Source: Apteryx mantelli (Eukaryota; Chordata; Aves; Apterygiformes; Apterygidae). Taken from it: 64,000 bases of DNA. The translations under genes were made by a program, and so were the position numbers. The notes under the pieces were generated by a model. The model was not told where the DNA came from. It was given only the letters and a program-made list of their open reading frames with translations, and did not search any database. The stretch lies in contig NC_090020.1 of assembly GCF_036417845.1 (NCBI RefSeq), forward strand, positions 43,632,425 to 43,696,424, written 5' to 3'. The stretch's first letter is position 1. Every line of letters starts with the position of its first letter. Of this stretch, positions 12,801 to 25,401 are shown piece after piece.

Positions 12801-15309
12801 CAAAACAGTCAAGTCCCTACTTCTGCAAAAGCACAGTGTTGTTCTTCAGGCTATTTTATGACTGAGCATTTCTTGTTAATCAAATTATAGTGGTTGCAAG
12901 CGAGGGGGAGGAATGCAATGGACCTCTGAGGTAGCAGAGATACGCTGGAGTTGGAACAATCTGGTTTGATCTATAAAATTCCTAGAGGGAAGTAGTAAAA
13001 ATCATGCAGGTTTCAGAGCTACTTACGATGGTAAGTACTGGGTCGCTATATATTTAGCAGTGCTAACACAAACCACAGAAAACTGTAGAGTGGAAAAAAA
13101 ATTCCTCCAAGTTACTATAGAGGAGGAAATAGGTGGAGGTTTGCCTGAGTATGTTCCCAGCTGCTGCTGTTTGCTACAGATAAATCAGTGAATGCTCTGG
13201 TGTATCTTCTGTGCTTGAGGAGTTTGGTGGACTCGGAGAAGGTCTGTAATCGTATCATTTGGTCTTCTCTTTTTGGCGGGAGCTGAAATACAACTGCAGC
13301 AGTTGCACTGAGAAACTGGACTTACGGAAGACAAAAAGCGTTCTCTGCGTGTTGTGTCTTCTCCACTCCCCTGAATAGTGAAATAATATCGCGTGGCTTG
13401 CAGCCATGTGCAGGATAAGAAGATGATACCCTAAAATTATATCAACTGGGTATTTACTTCCTGTAGTAGTGGATCATGTTGTGATGACAAGGTAAAATCA
13501 GGATGGATGCCTCTTGGAGACTTTCTTAAGGCTTCTTTGATGCACTGTAAAGTCATGGTTTTGTGGCAGAGCAAAGAAGGAAGAGGCCAGACCCCATCTG
13601 CAGGCAAATGAACTGTTCTGACTGTCCAAGGATGCTGCTGTACCTGCTTCGGATGTGGTCCTAAGTTATGAATGTGGAACGGTTCCCTGCCTGCTGTCTC
13701 TCTGGAAACATTTTGACATGGTGAAGAGAGCTCCAGAACCTTCAGCAGCCCAAGAGACAAAGCTTCATGCACTTCCTTTGCAGGCACATTTTTTAGCTGC
13801 TTCCTACACTGGAAGGAGCACCTTTCCACCCGTTGGTTGTTGGGTGCTTTAGGAAGGTGCTTTTTATAATACAGTGCCTGCTTTGCACAGTTCCTAGCCT
13901 ATACGGTTTTCCAGTACCATCACCATTGTATAGTACCATAGCAGAGCTTATCTGTTAGGGCTTTTTTGTTTTTGTTCTTTTTTTTTTTTTGGGGGGGGTG
14001 TCATTCTGTTTTTGATGAAGCCTTTTCCTCCCTACATGCAAGAGCTCATGAAACCCAGCTAGTACCGGTTCTGCAGGCAGTATTGATGAGGACTGCAGAT
14101 GGCTATTAAAAATGAACAGAAACCTACAGATTTTGCTGAATGACATGGTACAAGCAGGAATACCAGGTAGAGCTGATCTGAAATCCTTGATCAGGTGATG
14201 GCTAACAAAAAAACAAGAGGCAACCGGTGAGTTCACAGGCAATGCACAGGTTTGGTGGGTACTGAAGTTCCTGGTGCCACAGTGCTCCCTGTGGCGGCCG
14301 AAGCGCAGGAGTGACTTTGTGGCCTGCATGGGCCACTGCTGGCCGCGGGGGAGGACATCCAAGCACAGTTAGGTGTTCCCATGCTCCTGCATGGTGGTTT
14401 TGCATTTCTCTTTTAAATGTTTGGCCTTTTTAAACTATATTGTGCTGTTAGAATTGTAACGCTCAAAATTCTGTTAGTTTCTGCCCACTACTTACCATCT
14501 TCTCTGAACTGTACATAGTGTAGATTTATTGTAGGTCCTCTAACTTCTCCTCAGTTCCTCTAACTGCTGTATAATCCTGTTTGGGGGGATTGCTTGTTTG
14601 TTTGTTTTTGTGATGTGCCACCCCCTATGCTACACAGCATCCTCCACACAGTATCCCAGTGTGGTTTCTCCCTTCAGAAGCTCTAGCACCTTTTTCTCTC
14701 TGTTTTGGTACATCAGCTCTATTCTTATTCAATCACTTTATTTTTTAAATGTTACTAAGCATGGCAATGCAGCACTGAGAGATCCTCCATCGCTCACATT
14801 CATCTTGTGTGATACTTGCTGTCTGAGTTTTAAATATCCATTGTTATCTTTATCCCATTATGCTCAGCTTATTAAATTGTTCCTCTATCACTGTTTTACT
14901 GAAACATGTCCTAAAGCTCATGCAACAGACACCCCTCAGTTCTTTCCCTTCAAAGCAGTTGTTTCTTTTTGAAATGAATTCATTGCAGTAATATTTCTGC
15001 TCACTGTGTCTATGCTAACTCGAGCACTCCTCCCCCGTTTTCTGATCAGTAATTTCATAACCATCTCTATCAATGAAGGTACCCTCCTTGGAAAGCAAGA
15101 GGTGACGACGCTTCCTGGCCCTCCATCCGTTCCCACGCCGAAAACTGCCTCTGACAACTAACCGTGCTGAGACTCTCTACCTTTCTGTGCTACTCCCTTA
15201 ACCTTGTTTTGTAAAGAAACTCCAGCGAGTAAATATCGCGTACGAACGTCCTTCTGAATCATGGGCAAAGTACTGCCATCCTTACTGACTTTGCACAGTT
15301 TACAGTAAT
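9875..15309. other. Intergenic, one CR1 remnant, no gene seen
   Basis: Chance frames up to 136 codons, none recognised. Holds the 12.45-kb CR1 fragment and a T13-G8 tract at 13978-13998. A TTTG run lies at about 14595-14608. Confidence 0.55.
12450..12625 (-). mobile_element. Ancient CR1-type 3'-end fragment
   Basis: The + strand reads GAAGCCGGAAGGTCCTTTTG, then GTGACCTTGTGCAACCTCC, then GGGAATTTCAGCCAGCCAC, then TGTTTGCATAGAGCATACC. It resembles the old sauropsid CR1 3' end in antisense (gccagaaggaccattgtgat ... tgacctcctg ... gaatttcacccagt ... actagagcatatc), recalled from turtle and crocodile elements. No coding remnant. Boundaries approximate. Confidence 0.6.
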
Positions 15310-15620
15310 AGGTAGCGTTTCAGCCGAGCCTCGCCAATGCGAAAGCAGCTGTTAAGATGTGGAGGCTGCTCGCTGCACAGCTCGGCTCCCGAGCACGACG
15401 ACGACGACGACGACGAGTGGCAAGAGACGGGCTGAGGAAGGGGCGAAGCGCCCTTGCGCCAGGGAGGGCGAGGGCTCCCTCCCCGGCTGCGCGGCTCTGC
15501 TGCTGCCCGGCCCTGACGCCAGCACGGGCCGCTTCCCAGGGGCCTCTCGCCGCAGGTGCTCTGCTTCCTGCGGCTTGCTTTCTGCCCCTCTGCTGACACG
15601 TTTCTTGGACAAGGTGGGCT
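15310..15620. other. CpG-rich patch 3 with (ACG)7
   Basis: Densely GC-rich with many CpGs. Several frames on both strands run about 80-100 codons with low-complexity Arg/Ala/Ser translations that shadow the trinucleotide repeat. After the gene promoter, this is among the best promoter-like patches, but no transcript evidence is available. Confidence 0.4.
15395..15415 (+). repeat. (ACG)7 microsatellite in a CpG-rich patch
   Basis: Seven perfect ACG units, each contributing a CpG. Intact CpG runs of this kind are unstable in methylated DNA, which suggests germline hypomethylation or recent origin. Confidence 0.85.
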
Positions 15621-18600
15621 GGCTTCTAGATGCCCCGTAGATTAGAAAGTTGCCGAATTTAAACACTGACCTTTAGCTTTCCTCCCGCCTACGCTGATGC
15701 ACAATTTAGTTTCACTCATAGTGAAATTTGCAAAATTACTCTGGGTAAGATCTGCAAACGTTTCCGTCAGTCACGAATCTCGCAAAACAGCCATTTTGAT
15801 CGGTTTCACTTGATGTGCTCAATAGGAATAAACCTCACAGCAGTCAATTTTGGGAAAATCTGTCAGCTACTCTTGTTTGTTTTAAAAATTTACTCCCCGA
15901 GAAGCTCTACAAATCTGAGTTATTAGATATGTTTGTTGATGTTCACATTAATTCTCCCCACCTTATGGAAAATATAAAAATAAAAAGTGTTATAACTGAA
16001 TGTTTTGATCTAACTTTCACAGCAAAAGACACATTTAGGCTCTTGCTAAATTTGTTTCATCTCTAACAATGGTATAGCTAGAAAGAATAAATTAGAGGTG
16101 AGGTTAACATTTGACTAATCTGAATTAGAATAAAGCTCCAGAGATTAGGTAGTATCTTCGTGCTGTGACATTCCCACTGTAAAGATTTGGGTATGAGTGA
16201 TAACTAGAGATTCAGCTCTGATTCTAATAATCCTCATTAATAGGCAGCTGCGCAAATCTCTAGATTGTGACAGCAAATCACTAATGCTTTGTGAATAAGT
16301 GCGATGGGTTTATTGGCCTGAACTCCTATTATTTGTTTCTTTGATGAAATTTGCTTTTGTACCCACATTTGTGCCTCACCGAAGGTTTGGGGACATTACG
16401 TGGTCGCTCCTCTGAAGAGCGATGCTAGAGCCATGCTGGCTCCTGTTGGTCTGTCCTGCTTCCCCCACCACCAGGGTGCAGCGAGGCTCGGGGAGCCAAG
16501 GCCGTGAAAAAGGGGTGGTGTTGAACCAAAGACACTGCTCAGGAACGCCGCGTGGGTTAAATCAGCATTAGTGACTGTTTCTCCATAATGAATTCGCAAA
16601 GAGAAGAATAGAATTCATTCCTAAATCTTGAAGCTGAATAACTTCTCAATTGATTAGACAAGGTATAAACAAGTAAGTCACTCAAATAGGATATGTCTAT
16701 TAGTGGAGACAAAGCTCCAGCATTATTTTTGTGGCAGAGCAGTCTGGATTGGCTTGCTGAAACCTGTTCTGCTGATCTCCTGAGATGTTGTCTGTAATTT
16801 TTATATATTTTTTTAACATTTTGGCACTTTCTTCCACACAAGATTAGCCCTAAACTTATTCATCCTCTGAATTCTTTGTAGTATTGAAAGGTTGTTTTTG
16901 TTTCTTCATCAACTGCTTAAAAATAAGGATAAGATACTATATTTAAGTAGGTATCTTAATTATATTCTGGAATCATCTGCTGAACTTGCGGTTCTGCAAT
17001 ATTTTCCAGTTTGTGGAACAAATCTTCATGTCCAGATCTGGCTTTTTTCCCCCCATGCTTTCTTTGAGCAAATCACTCACTGACATCACTCATTGTGAAT
17101 TCTCAAATCCTTACTCATACTGGATGAGTATCTCAAAAGCTGCAAAAACACTTCCTTTCATGTTACAGGGACCCGAAAGATGGCTCTTCGTCCTCCTAGA
17201 TACGTAGCTATGCCACAAAAGTCCACGCTATTGTGTCCCATGGGCTTGATGCTTGCAATGCCTTGCTCTGGAAATGAAACCATGTTCACTGGATTGTACG
17301 TTCTGCAGCATCATCTGATTTCAGCTATTTAATATGACATGGCAATATCAGCTTAGTGCTCTCATTTCTTGTACTTTTAAAACTAAAGCAGTCAAGACTT
17401 CCAAAGCCCACATAGTTTGGCTTGAACTGTTGGAGGGGCTGAAATGTCTTTGAAAAGGCATACATCGGTCCCAAAGGACTGCTAACAATAGCATCCAATC
17501 TCCTGGGTTTGGATAACAACCTTCTCCTGGTGCCTCGTCTGCACCAGGAAATTCTGGAATTTCTCCCCCCTTTTTCCTTGCACCCACCCAAAAGGATTCT
17601 ATTTAGAGCCCTTCTGTTCAGACCTTGTTCTTCCACGGCAGACTATTCATGTAAAACAACTTTTGAGTCTCACCTGCGTGTGAAAGCCAAACTAATTGAG
17701 CAGTCCTATGGTAATGTTCTCTGTTGAATTAAGTAAATACTCGAAGATTCCTACGTTTTAGGGACAGAAAGGCTGACAAGCTCACGAGCTCTCAACACCT
17801 TCCATTGAAGCTTTTTGACTAGAAAAGCCTTCTGCATGAGTCAGAGAATGGGAGAACTGGGTGAATGATAAAAATGAGCTGTGGAAACGCTACCAGCAGG
17901 CACGCTGCTCTGTTGGCTGGCAGGTCCATCCCTTGGCCCCAACGCGTAGCTGTGGGGCGCCGTTGCAAGACACCTGCTGCACTGGGCTCTGCAAGCGGGT
18001 GAAGGGAGAGTGCAGAGAGCTCATGGTTTTGTTTGCCTCAGCTAAGGAGATGCTAGATGGTTTCTCCTAGCAGAAACATAGGTGACTTGACTGACATGGA
18101 ATGATGTGAATAAGTAATGTTGGTAGGTGTGAGGTGGAGATCCAGCTGGTGAGGTTCCCGGGGCAGGACCCCACTGATGGTGCAGGGCTGTGCCCTGGGA
18201 GAGGACCAAACGGTGAGTGCACCCAACCATCCTCCCTGCCTTGTCTGCTGGGAGGCTTCTGGGAAACACGTCCCTCCCGTTAGACATCTTTGCTGTACTT
18301 TTAGCAGAGTTAAAATGTTCTGGCAATACATTAGCTGGTGAACAGTATAGAATTAAATGCCTGTGAATCAAACTTGAAGAACAATCAGCAGTCTATAGGT
18401 GCAATTTCAAAATAAATAAATAAATGAAATGTCTCTGGTTGCTCCTTTAAAAGAGCTCTGGGACCACATCAGCCTGGGCAAAACATGAAAGAGCAAACAA
18501 TAAAGGTGAAAAGCAAGTTGCTGTATGTAGGTGGTTAAATAGAATTAAACATATGATTATGTGCCGGGGGGGCATGGGTATGAATCACAAACTGTGCTGC

Positions 18601-18679
18601 CATTTTTAAGATGAGTGCCGCAGTGAAATAGACCACGCTATCATTTTAAATGACATAAATGGGGCTTAACCTTGTTTCT

Positions 18680-18792
18680 TTCTATCAATCTTGATTGATT
18701 ATAACTTTTTGAAGAAGTCGCTAATTGTTAGGAATGCATTTTGCTCTGTTTTTCAGAACACACTGCTGATGAAATATATGATGAGTCATCTA
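18680..18792. promoter_or_regulatory. PBX/HOX-like inverted motif plus AP-1 site, candidate enhancer
   Basis: ATCAATC (18684-18690) and GATTGAT (18693-18699) form a tight inverted pair of PBX-type sites. CTAATTGTTA follows at 18721. The odd palindrome GATGAGTCATC at 18780-18790 contains a consensus AP-1 site. The surrounding segment, about 18600-18860, is AT-rich without simple repeats, as in many conserved noncoding elements. Confidence 0.3.
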
Positions 18793-20837
18793 ACTGAACA
18801 GGGAGGTGTGTCATTATATAAGGAGAAAAACAGATTAAAAGTACCACTGCGAAGCATATTTCAATTCTGATTACAGTAAATAGACTTAGGAATATTTTGT
18901 CCTATTAATACAAAATTTAAACATGTTGTTAGGCTGGAAGATTTGGGACATTAGTTTAAAAATAAACAAACAAGTGAAAAAAATGAAAAAAGTCTTCTTG
19001 CATCTATTGATCCACAGAAATTTGGAATGTCTTCTGGTATTTTTGGTGCCAGAAGGAAGAAGTTTCTCCCCTTTTCTCAGCCACTAGAGAACCTGCTATG
19101 TCTGTAAAAGCCCCAGAGAAGTTGCTTGGAGAGCAAGTGATGTTTCCAGTACCATTTCCAGACGCTAGAGCAGTGGGTGGCTTAACGATGGGGGCTGGGG
19201 CCCTAAGGTGAACGTGGAGCCAGTGCAGTCTCTTACGGTAGGTGGCTGGGCGTGCACACACCACGGGGTCAGCGCGAAAGGCAGCGGCAAACAACAGCCC
19301 CCATTATCCTTTCGGCAAAGCCCTGCCTGCTAATGATGTCGGGGCCATTAAAATTAATAAGGCGCTTGTATCTCATGAAGTGCTTTGGTAGAGGTACAAT
19401 CACTTAGGCAGCATTTCCTGCGGAGGTGGGAGGGGCAGAAAAGCTCTCCCCGCGTGCGGGATTAGTAAGCGCGCTGGCACGAATGCTCTCTCCGGTACTG
19501 CTTCAGTCTCTCCCGCCTCCTCTGTCCCAGTCACGATCTGACAGCAGCGCCTTTGGCTGTTAGGAAGAGGACTGATGTTGCAGAGGTTAATTCTAGTTTC
19601 CCCAAGTTGTCTCTGCAGAAAGCTGAATTTGACATTAAGTCCCACCTTTTTGTGTTGGACAGTAGTGCCTTAGCATGGCCAGCTCGCTCTCCTTCTATCG
19701 GAAAGCATCTGGATTTTTAGCACAGCCCATCTATATGGCTCGGATGGAGCTAGGTTTGCAAACAGCAGGCTCAAGCCTGTACTCCTGCTTACTTTACTAC
19801 CAGACCCGGCTCAGGGTGACAACTCCCTGGCCCTCCAGTTACAGCTCCTCAGAATGAAAACCTACATAAAAACTGCAAGCTTTAGCCTGCAACTAATAAG
19901 CTCCTTCTCAAAGCCAGCACTAACTGCTCCTGTAGGTGTTCAAGGCTGCTCGATAGCCTCGTAGCACTGGGAAGCCCCATGTGTTTTACAGGACCTGCCC
20001 CAACAAGCGGCCAAGCACGCTGCTGGCCCAGGACCACCTGGGGTCTGCACCCTGGACGGGGCCATCTGTGGATTTCTGGCTCATGTGGCTCCTTCTCAGC
20101 AATTTCTTTTCTTCCTGATAAGGGACTCAGTCCTGTCCCTCCTCCCCGTCTCCTTTTTCCCCCATAGGAATAAATCTCCCAGAGAGTTTCCACTCTCCAG
20201 ACTTTGGGCAGAGAAGGATCCAGTTTAATATAGCTCGGGCTCCTGAAGACCATTTTTCTATTTTTATCTCCTCAGTTGCTCCAGGGCTTATGGCTCCTCA
20301 TACTTCTCAGTAAGTTATATTTAAATGGTACTTATATGACACAGCAAGTTTGTAAAAAAAAGCCACAGCTGCATAAACAGAGTCTGTTGGGATCAACTGA
20401 TTGAATTCAGCCAAGCTCTTCAGTCTGCTGTTAAATCAGATCATACTTGTTTATACAGGTTATTATACATGTATCATAAAGCAAAGCCTACCTTAGAATG
20501 TTTAACATTTAATTTACAGATAAGGAGAACATATGGGCATTCCTGGGTAAAAACTACACACACTGCTTGATTTAAACACATAGATACTGAACAGCCTGCA
20601 TGAAACATTCAGAAAAAACAGCAGCTGAATATCAGCAGGAAGGCATTTGCACGTGGAAATATCTGACTTGCACACACAGTGACAAACAGTTTGTGTGCAA
20701 ATGTAGGTGGTCAGTCTTGTTCAGGCTTTGTGCAGCTCTTGTAGGGCTTCCCTTTTATGCTGAGCTTAACCTATAAATATCAGGATCCAGCTTTTCTACT
20801 AGTGATAAACAGTTGCTTATTTTAGGATGGGTCTGTG

Positions 20838-20905
20838 TTGATCAGTTAATTAAAAATAATAATAGATTGGCAGCTGCTAATTAGGAAATTAATTAGTCAC
20901 ATGGT
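20838..20905. promoter_or_regulatory. Homeodomain-motif cluster, candidate enhancer
   Basis: Three TAATTA-core sites lie within about 50 bases: TTAATTAA (20846-20853), the palindrome CTAATTAG (20877-20884) and TTAATTAG (20889-20896). E-boxes CAGCTG (20871-20876) and CACATG (20898-20903) are interleaved. The base composition is AT-rich but not simple-repeat. Enhancer function is inferred; conservation is untested. Confidence 0.35.
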
Positions 20906-23900
20906 GAAGTGTCACTTCTCCATGTGAAGGAGCTAACTTCAAGTTGTCTTGGAGGAGATTGGCTTTCTGCCAGCACCAGTGAGTATCTTTATACAAAAAA
21001 AAGACTCTGATTATTGATGAGCACTTTGCCTTTGAGTAACAGGAGGTCTCTCCCCTTAAAGAAATAATAACTTAGAGCCTCTTCATAAAGGAGATCCATC
21101 CTCCCTCTTTTGGCACAAAAGAGCTTCTGTGAGCTTCTGCTGATCAATCCAAAAAGAAAATATATGAGAATAAAATTCTTCAGTTTAAGGAAAGCTAGTC
21201 CTCTACTGATGTCATGCGTTGGTTTAATATACTTGGTTCTCTACTGCAGTAAAAAGTTGCATGAAATCATTGCTCTTTTGGCAGTAAGTGAAGCACTAAA
21301 AGGGAACATTCCATCAATTACTTTCTACTTGTAGCATCCCAATAGCAAGCTGCATTTAACAAAAGTGTAAATGCTCTTAGAGCCCCCTTTTAGCAGTCTT
21401 TGCTTTTCTCCAGCTCCCAATAAACACGCATCTATAACTGGGGAAGCAACCCCTGTGCTTGCGTTTAAGTTAAAATGAACAGTGTGTCTGAAGATGTTCA
21501 AAGGCAAGAACAGAGTGGCTCAGCATCGGTACAGTTTTATACAGCCCCGGGTTTAATTCTCTAGCTAAGAACCACTGTAACCTCAAAAAAAGCCAAGATA
21601 CCATAAAGGAAATAGCCCTTAGCAGTTGTGAGGTGCAGGTGCCAAGTGCAGACGGTGTGTGGCTATAGGTGTTAATTATAAGATCGGGAATGCAAACACA
21701 AAGGCCATTGTGTGGAAGGCCCAGGAGAACAGACACCTGTGTGACGTCAGAGGTGAAATTATGGTGGATTTATGAGATCTGACTAGGATAAAAGACAGCC
21801 TCCAGAATTCAGCTGCTCCTATGTATTACTCATCTCCACCAGAAGCTTGCCGGGAGAACGGAGGGGAAGATCTGACTGTATAAGCGCATGAACATACTGT
21901 GATGCCTCAGTGGTCTGGTGTGAAATGCTGCAGCTGCTTCGCTGTGGACAGTAAACCCAGCATAATTATTTGGACAGGAAGAATATTGTATGTAATTAGA
22001 ATGATGGAGGAGAGGATTTAGGCAGGCAGAGTGTAATCCCTCAATCTGGGATTGCAGACAAAACGTGATGGTTAATTCTCTCTCTTAATGGAAAGGTCCA
22101 AGGGAGAATGACGTGACCAGCATCAGCCATACTGCCTCTCAGGTGAAGGCTGGGCTTCAGCGGTGTGTAGTAGGCATAGAGCCAGGACAGGAAGGAAATA
22201 CATAATTTGTCACATCTCTAGAACTGTTTGTAAGACATGGATTCCTAAAGCCTCCAAATTTTCTTGGCTTTGGATGTCACATGCCAAGTGAGACTACATG
22301 AAGGCAGTCTCAGGAAAGGTCTCTCTTAAAGTTTGTCCACAGATCTATTCAAAGACTTGTTCAGCAAATTTGGAAGGCTATTCTACCTACCTACAGAAAG
22401 TAGAATTACCACAATGATTCCAGCCATTATTAGTGGAGCGTTGCTTTTATATTTAAGAGCATAAATCAATCTGTGAACAGGTTTCAAAGAACCTTCATGT
22501 CCTCCTGAACTCATTGGAAGCGGGAGGTCTCAAAACCTTCAGCAGTCAGGCAACAAAATGTTAATTTTACTAGTATTTTGGTACCTGACATCAGTGTGTT
22601 CCTCTGCTTTGAAGATGCGAGCACATTTTATGAAGGCACTGGCTAAAGCCACCCAGCCTTTCCCTCTATCCCAGGTATACTCTCAATGAGCAGTGGCTAG
22701 GGGTTACCAAGTACTTTGGTCATTAAGAAAATATCGGAAAATGGTACGTCAGGGTGTTCTGTGTGGAGGAGCAGAGGATATATCCTGTGCTTCTAACAAA
22801 AGGAGGGAGATACCGTCAAGGAACGTAAAATGTACCCAAACTATGAATTACACTTCAAATGTTTTCTTCTGTAAAGTAATGGTTTGGGGCGGGGGGGAAA
22901 GGTACTCATACACATTATCGTAGCTGAAAGGAACTGTTTCATTTCCAAGTTGTTGCCCTGCGCTGGCCCCTGTTTATTAGGACCCGGGCTGACTCTATGC
23001 CCTTTATCTCTGATGCCCTCTCTCTTATCCTCTAGTTAAACAGCAGCAGAACTCATATTAAAAATAACAGCAGCTCACATTTCCAGCTCTAGCAAGCCAG
23101 AAGCGACACGGCTGAATCAGTGAAGGGGAGCAGGGGTGACACCCCGGCAGGTGGGAGCTTGCGCTTGCCTGATGCCTTCCTGCCCCCTCGTGCGCAGCGC
23201 GCTTCGCGGTGGTAGGCAGAGGAGCAGTTTGCTCCGCCTGTCTTAAGATGAGCAGTTCCCTGGCGTGAGGAAAGCTCAGAGCGGCATGTCTGCTGGTGGG
23301 ATGGCGGCAGGTGTTTGCCCTCTCAACCAGGCAAATGTAGTCTTCAGGGTGGCCGCAGGAGAAATACTTTGGAGGGGTCATCTAAAGAATAAGAACAAGC
23401 TTGTTTTCCCTTTCTGAGGGCGAGGGGGTACATACCTGTCACTTTTTGGAAAAAACATGCTATGCATATGCTTGCGTACTTTCACCTGCCCACCCCTCCC
23501 CCTCCCAAATTACAGCCTGGGTAGCAATAGTGAGCCCTCTGGGCCAGCTCTACAAAACAGGCACTGCCTGTGCTGATGTAGTAACAAGGTGAGAAGCGGC
23601 AGCATGTTTGAAAGTTGGCGGTGGAAGATCAAAGGGAGGAAATGTAATGTAAGAGCAGTTCTGAGGGCAAGAGGATTACGAGCTGACTTTTTGTAATTGA
23701 TTGGCTTTTCATTCTCAAGTTTATAAAAATAAAATTGTTCATTTCTTACAACCTGTCATAAGCAGGAAAGGAACAGACTGATTTTGTCATTTTACTCTTA
23801 TGGAGCTTGGCACTTCCCATCCTTCATTAACAGCTAACCTGCCCATTGCATTGTGAATGAGTCCTGGGACACTCTAGACCAAAGAGCTCCAAGAGCTTTC

Positions 23901-25381
23901 TCCTTTTAACAGACCATCTCTTTCTTATGAAAAGCATTGCATCTCCCCTAGTATTTGTGCTGGAGGCGTGGAAGATTTTTGGATAGTATTCCAACTTTGG
24001 GTGGACACAGCTGATGCTGAAGATCTTCTAAGATCCTTCCCAAGGTAGGGAGAGAAGTTGTGTTGGCTTCACTGATCCTGTCGAGCTCCCTTCGTGCTTT
24101 ATACAGGTGAAGTCTTTGAAATACCTCTTCAATGCTCTGTCCTTGTTTGAACTCCAGGTAAAGTTGTCACTGGCGGATCCTGACTGTATGGCATTTTATC
24201 TACCTGTGAGCTTTGTACCTAGAACTAGGAGGAAAATGAAAGGGCTTGTGCAGTCTGTGGTGAAGCCTTGGCATTAGTCAGTTGTGGACACAGACAACAT
24301 ACTTCTGATGATAGCCCTTTGCAACTACTTTGGGTGTACAGTCTCTTAACAAATATTCCTTCTGTAACCACGTAGTTCTCCCGTTCTGTCGTCAAAGCAA
24401 GGGAGCTCCAACACAAACCATTGCCTAAGCAATGCACAAGCAAAGCACCGTAAGGCAGAGGTGCAGAGTCTGTAGCGAGACTGCAGTGGTGCTGTGGGGA
24501 AAATCATAAGCTCAAACATAGCTGCAACTTCATCCCTTGTTGCTCCAAACTAGCCCTGTGCCCTGGGAGGACTCAGGACAGTCGCTGTACAAGACTACAA
24601 AGGATGTAGTAAACCTTCACATGCGTGTCACTGGCTGTGGTCGAGACATGGACAAATTCGCAGGCAGATTAAGTCTGGAGATGATAAAAGGAAACATTTT
24701 GGATGTTGAAAGCGTTGCATATCTTGTAGCAATATTCATCAATGATAGTCCACTTTCAGCATCCAGCAAAAAAACAGAGAAACTGCATATATTGCAAGAG
24801 TACCATGCAGTCTTTTTTCTCTCCTGGTGGATCAGAAGTGTGCAAAACTTTCAGCCCAACCCTTCATAAGCCAATAATAATGAACAAAGTAGGGCAGGTC
24901 ATACAAAAGTCAAATGGCACGTACAAATAACTCTGAATAAGGCTGGAGACGCAGGGCTGGAGAGGCAGCGCATGCCTGGACATATTGTCCGCGGGTTACA
25001 ACATATAGGAGGCGAGGCCGTTCCAAAACCCTGACAGTTTGCAGCCACATGATATATAGGATTTCATTAACAGCCCCGGGCGAAAGCTGTAAGAACAAGA
25101 ACCTTACAATGCTTTCAGCTGAACTGAGCTCTTCTCCAGCCGTGGCTGGCACAGCCGGTGGGGTTATCCGAGGCTGCCTGGTTATATTGGTTGCTGGGTA
25201 TGGAGCTAGCAATGTATTTCTGAACGCGCAGTGACCAAAAGGATAATCGAGTGAGTCCAGGTACTTTTCTCTCTTTCAGTTTGTCTGGTTCGGTTCAATT
25301 CATTCTTGGGAACACCTGGGTGAGCTCTTTCAGATAACAGGATCAGGCTCACTGAGTTAAGTACATCAGCTCTTGTAATCA

Positions 25382-25401
25382 TCCTGTGCCTTTTGGAAAG
25401 G
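25382..25401 (+). repeat. 20-base word shared with 1887-1906 (copy B)
   Basis: Same word and orientation as the copy near 1.9 kb. The flanks diverge quickly on the left and more slowly on the right. Confidence 0.45.

Noticed and set aside
15815..16066. 83-codon frame that reads fairly protein-like
   Set aside because: AT-rich codon pattern with no recognisable family or convincing splice sites.
24537..24869. 110-codon frame with a protein-like composition
   Set aside because: No recognised family, no Kozak ATG at its beginning, and no flanking exon structure.
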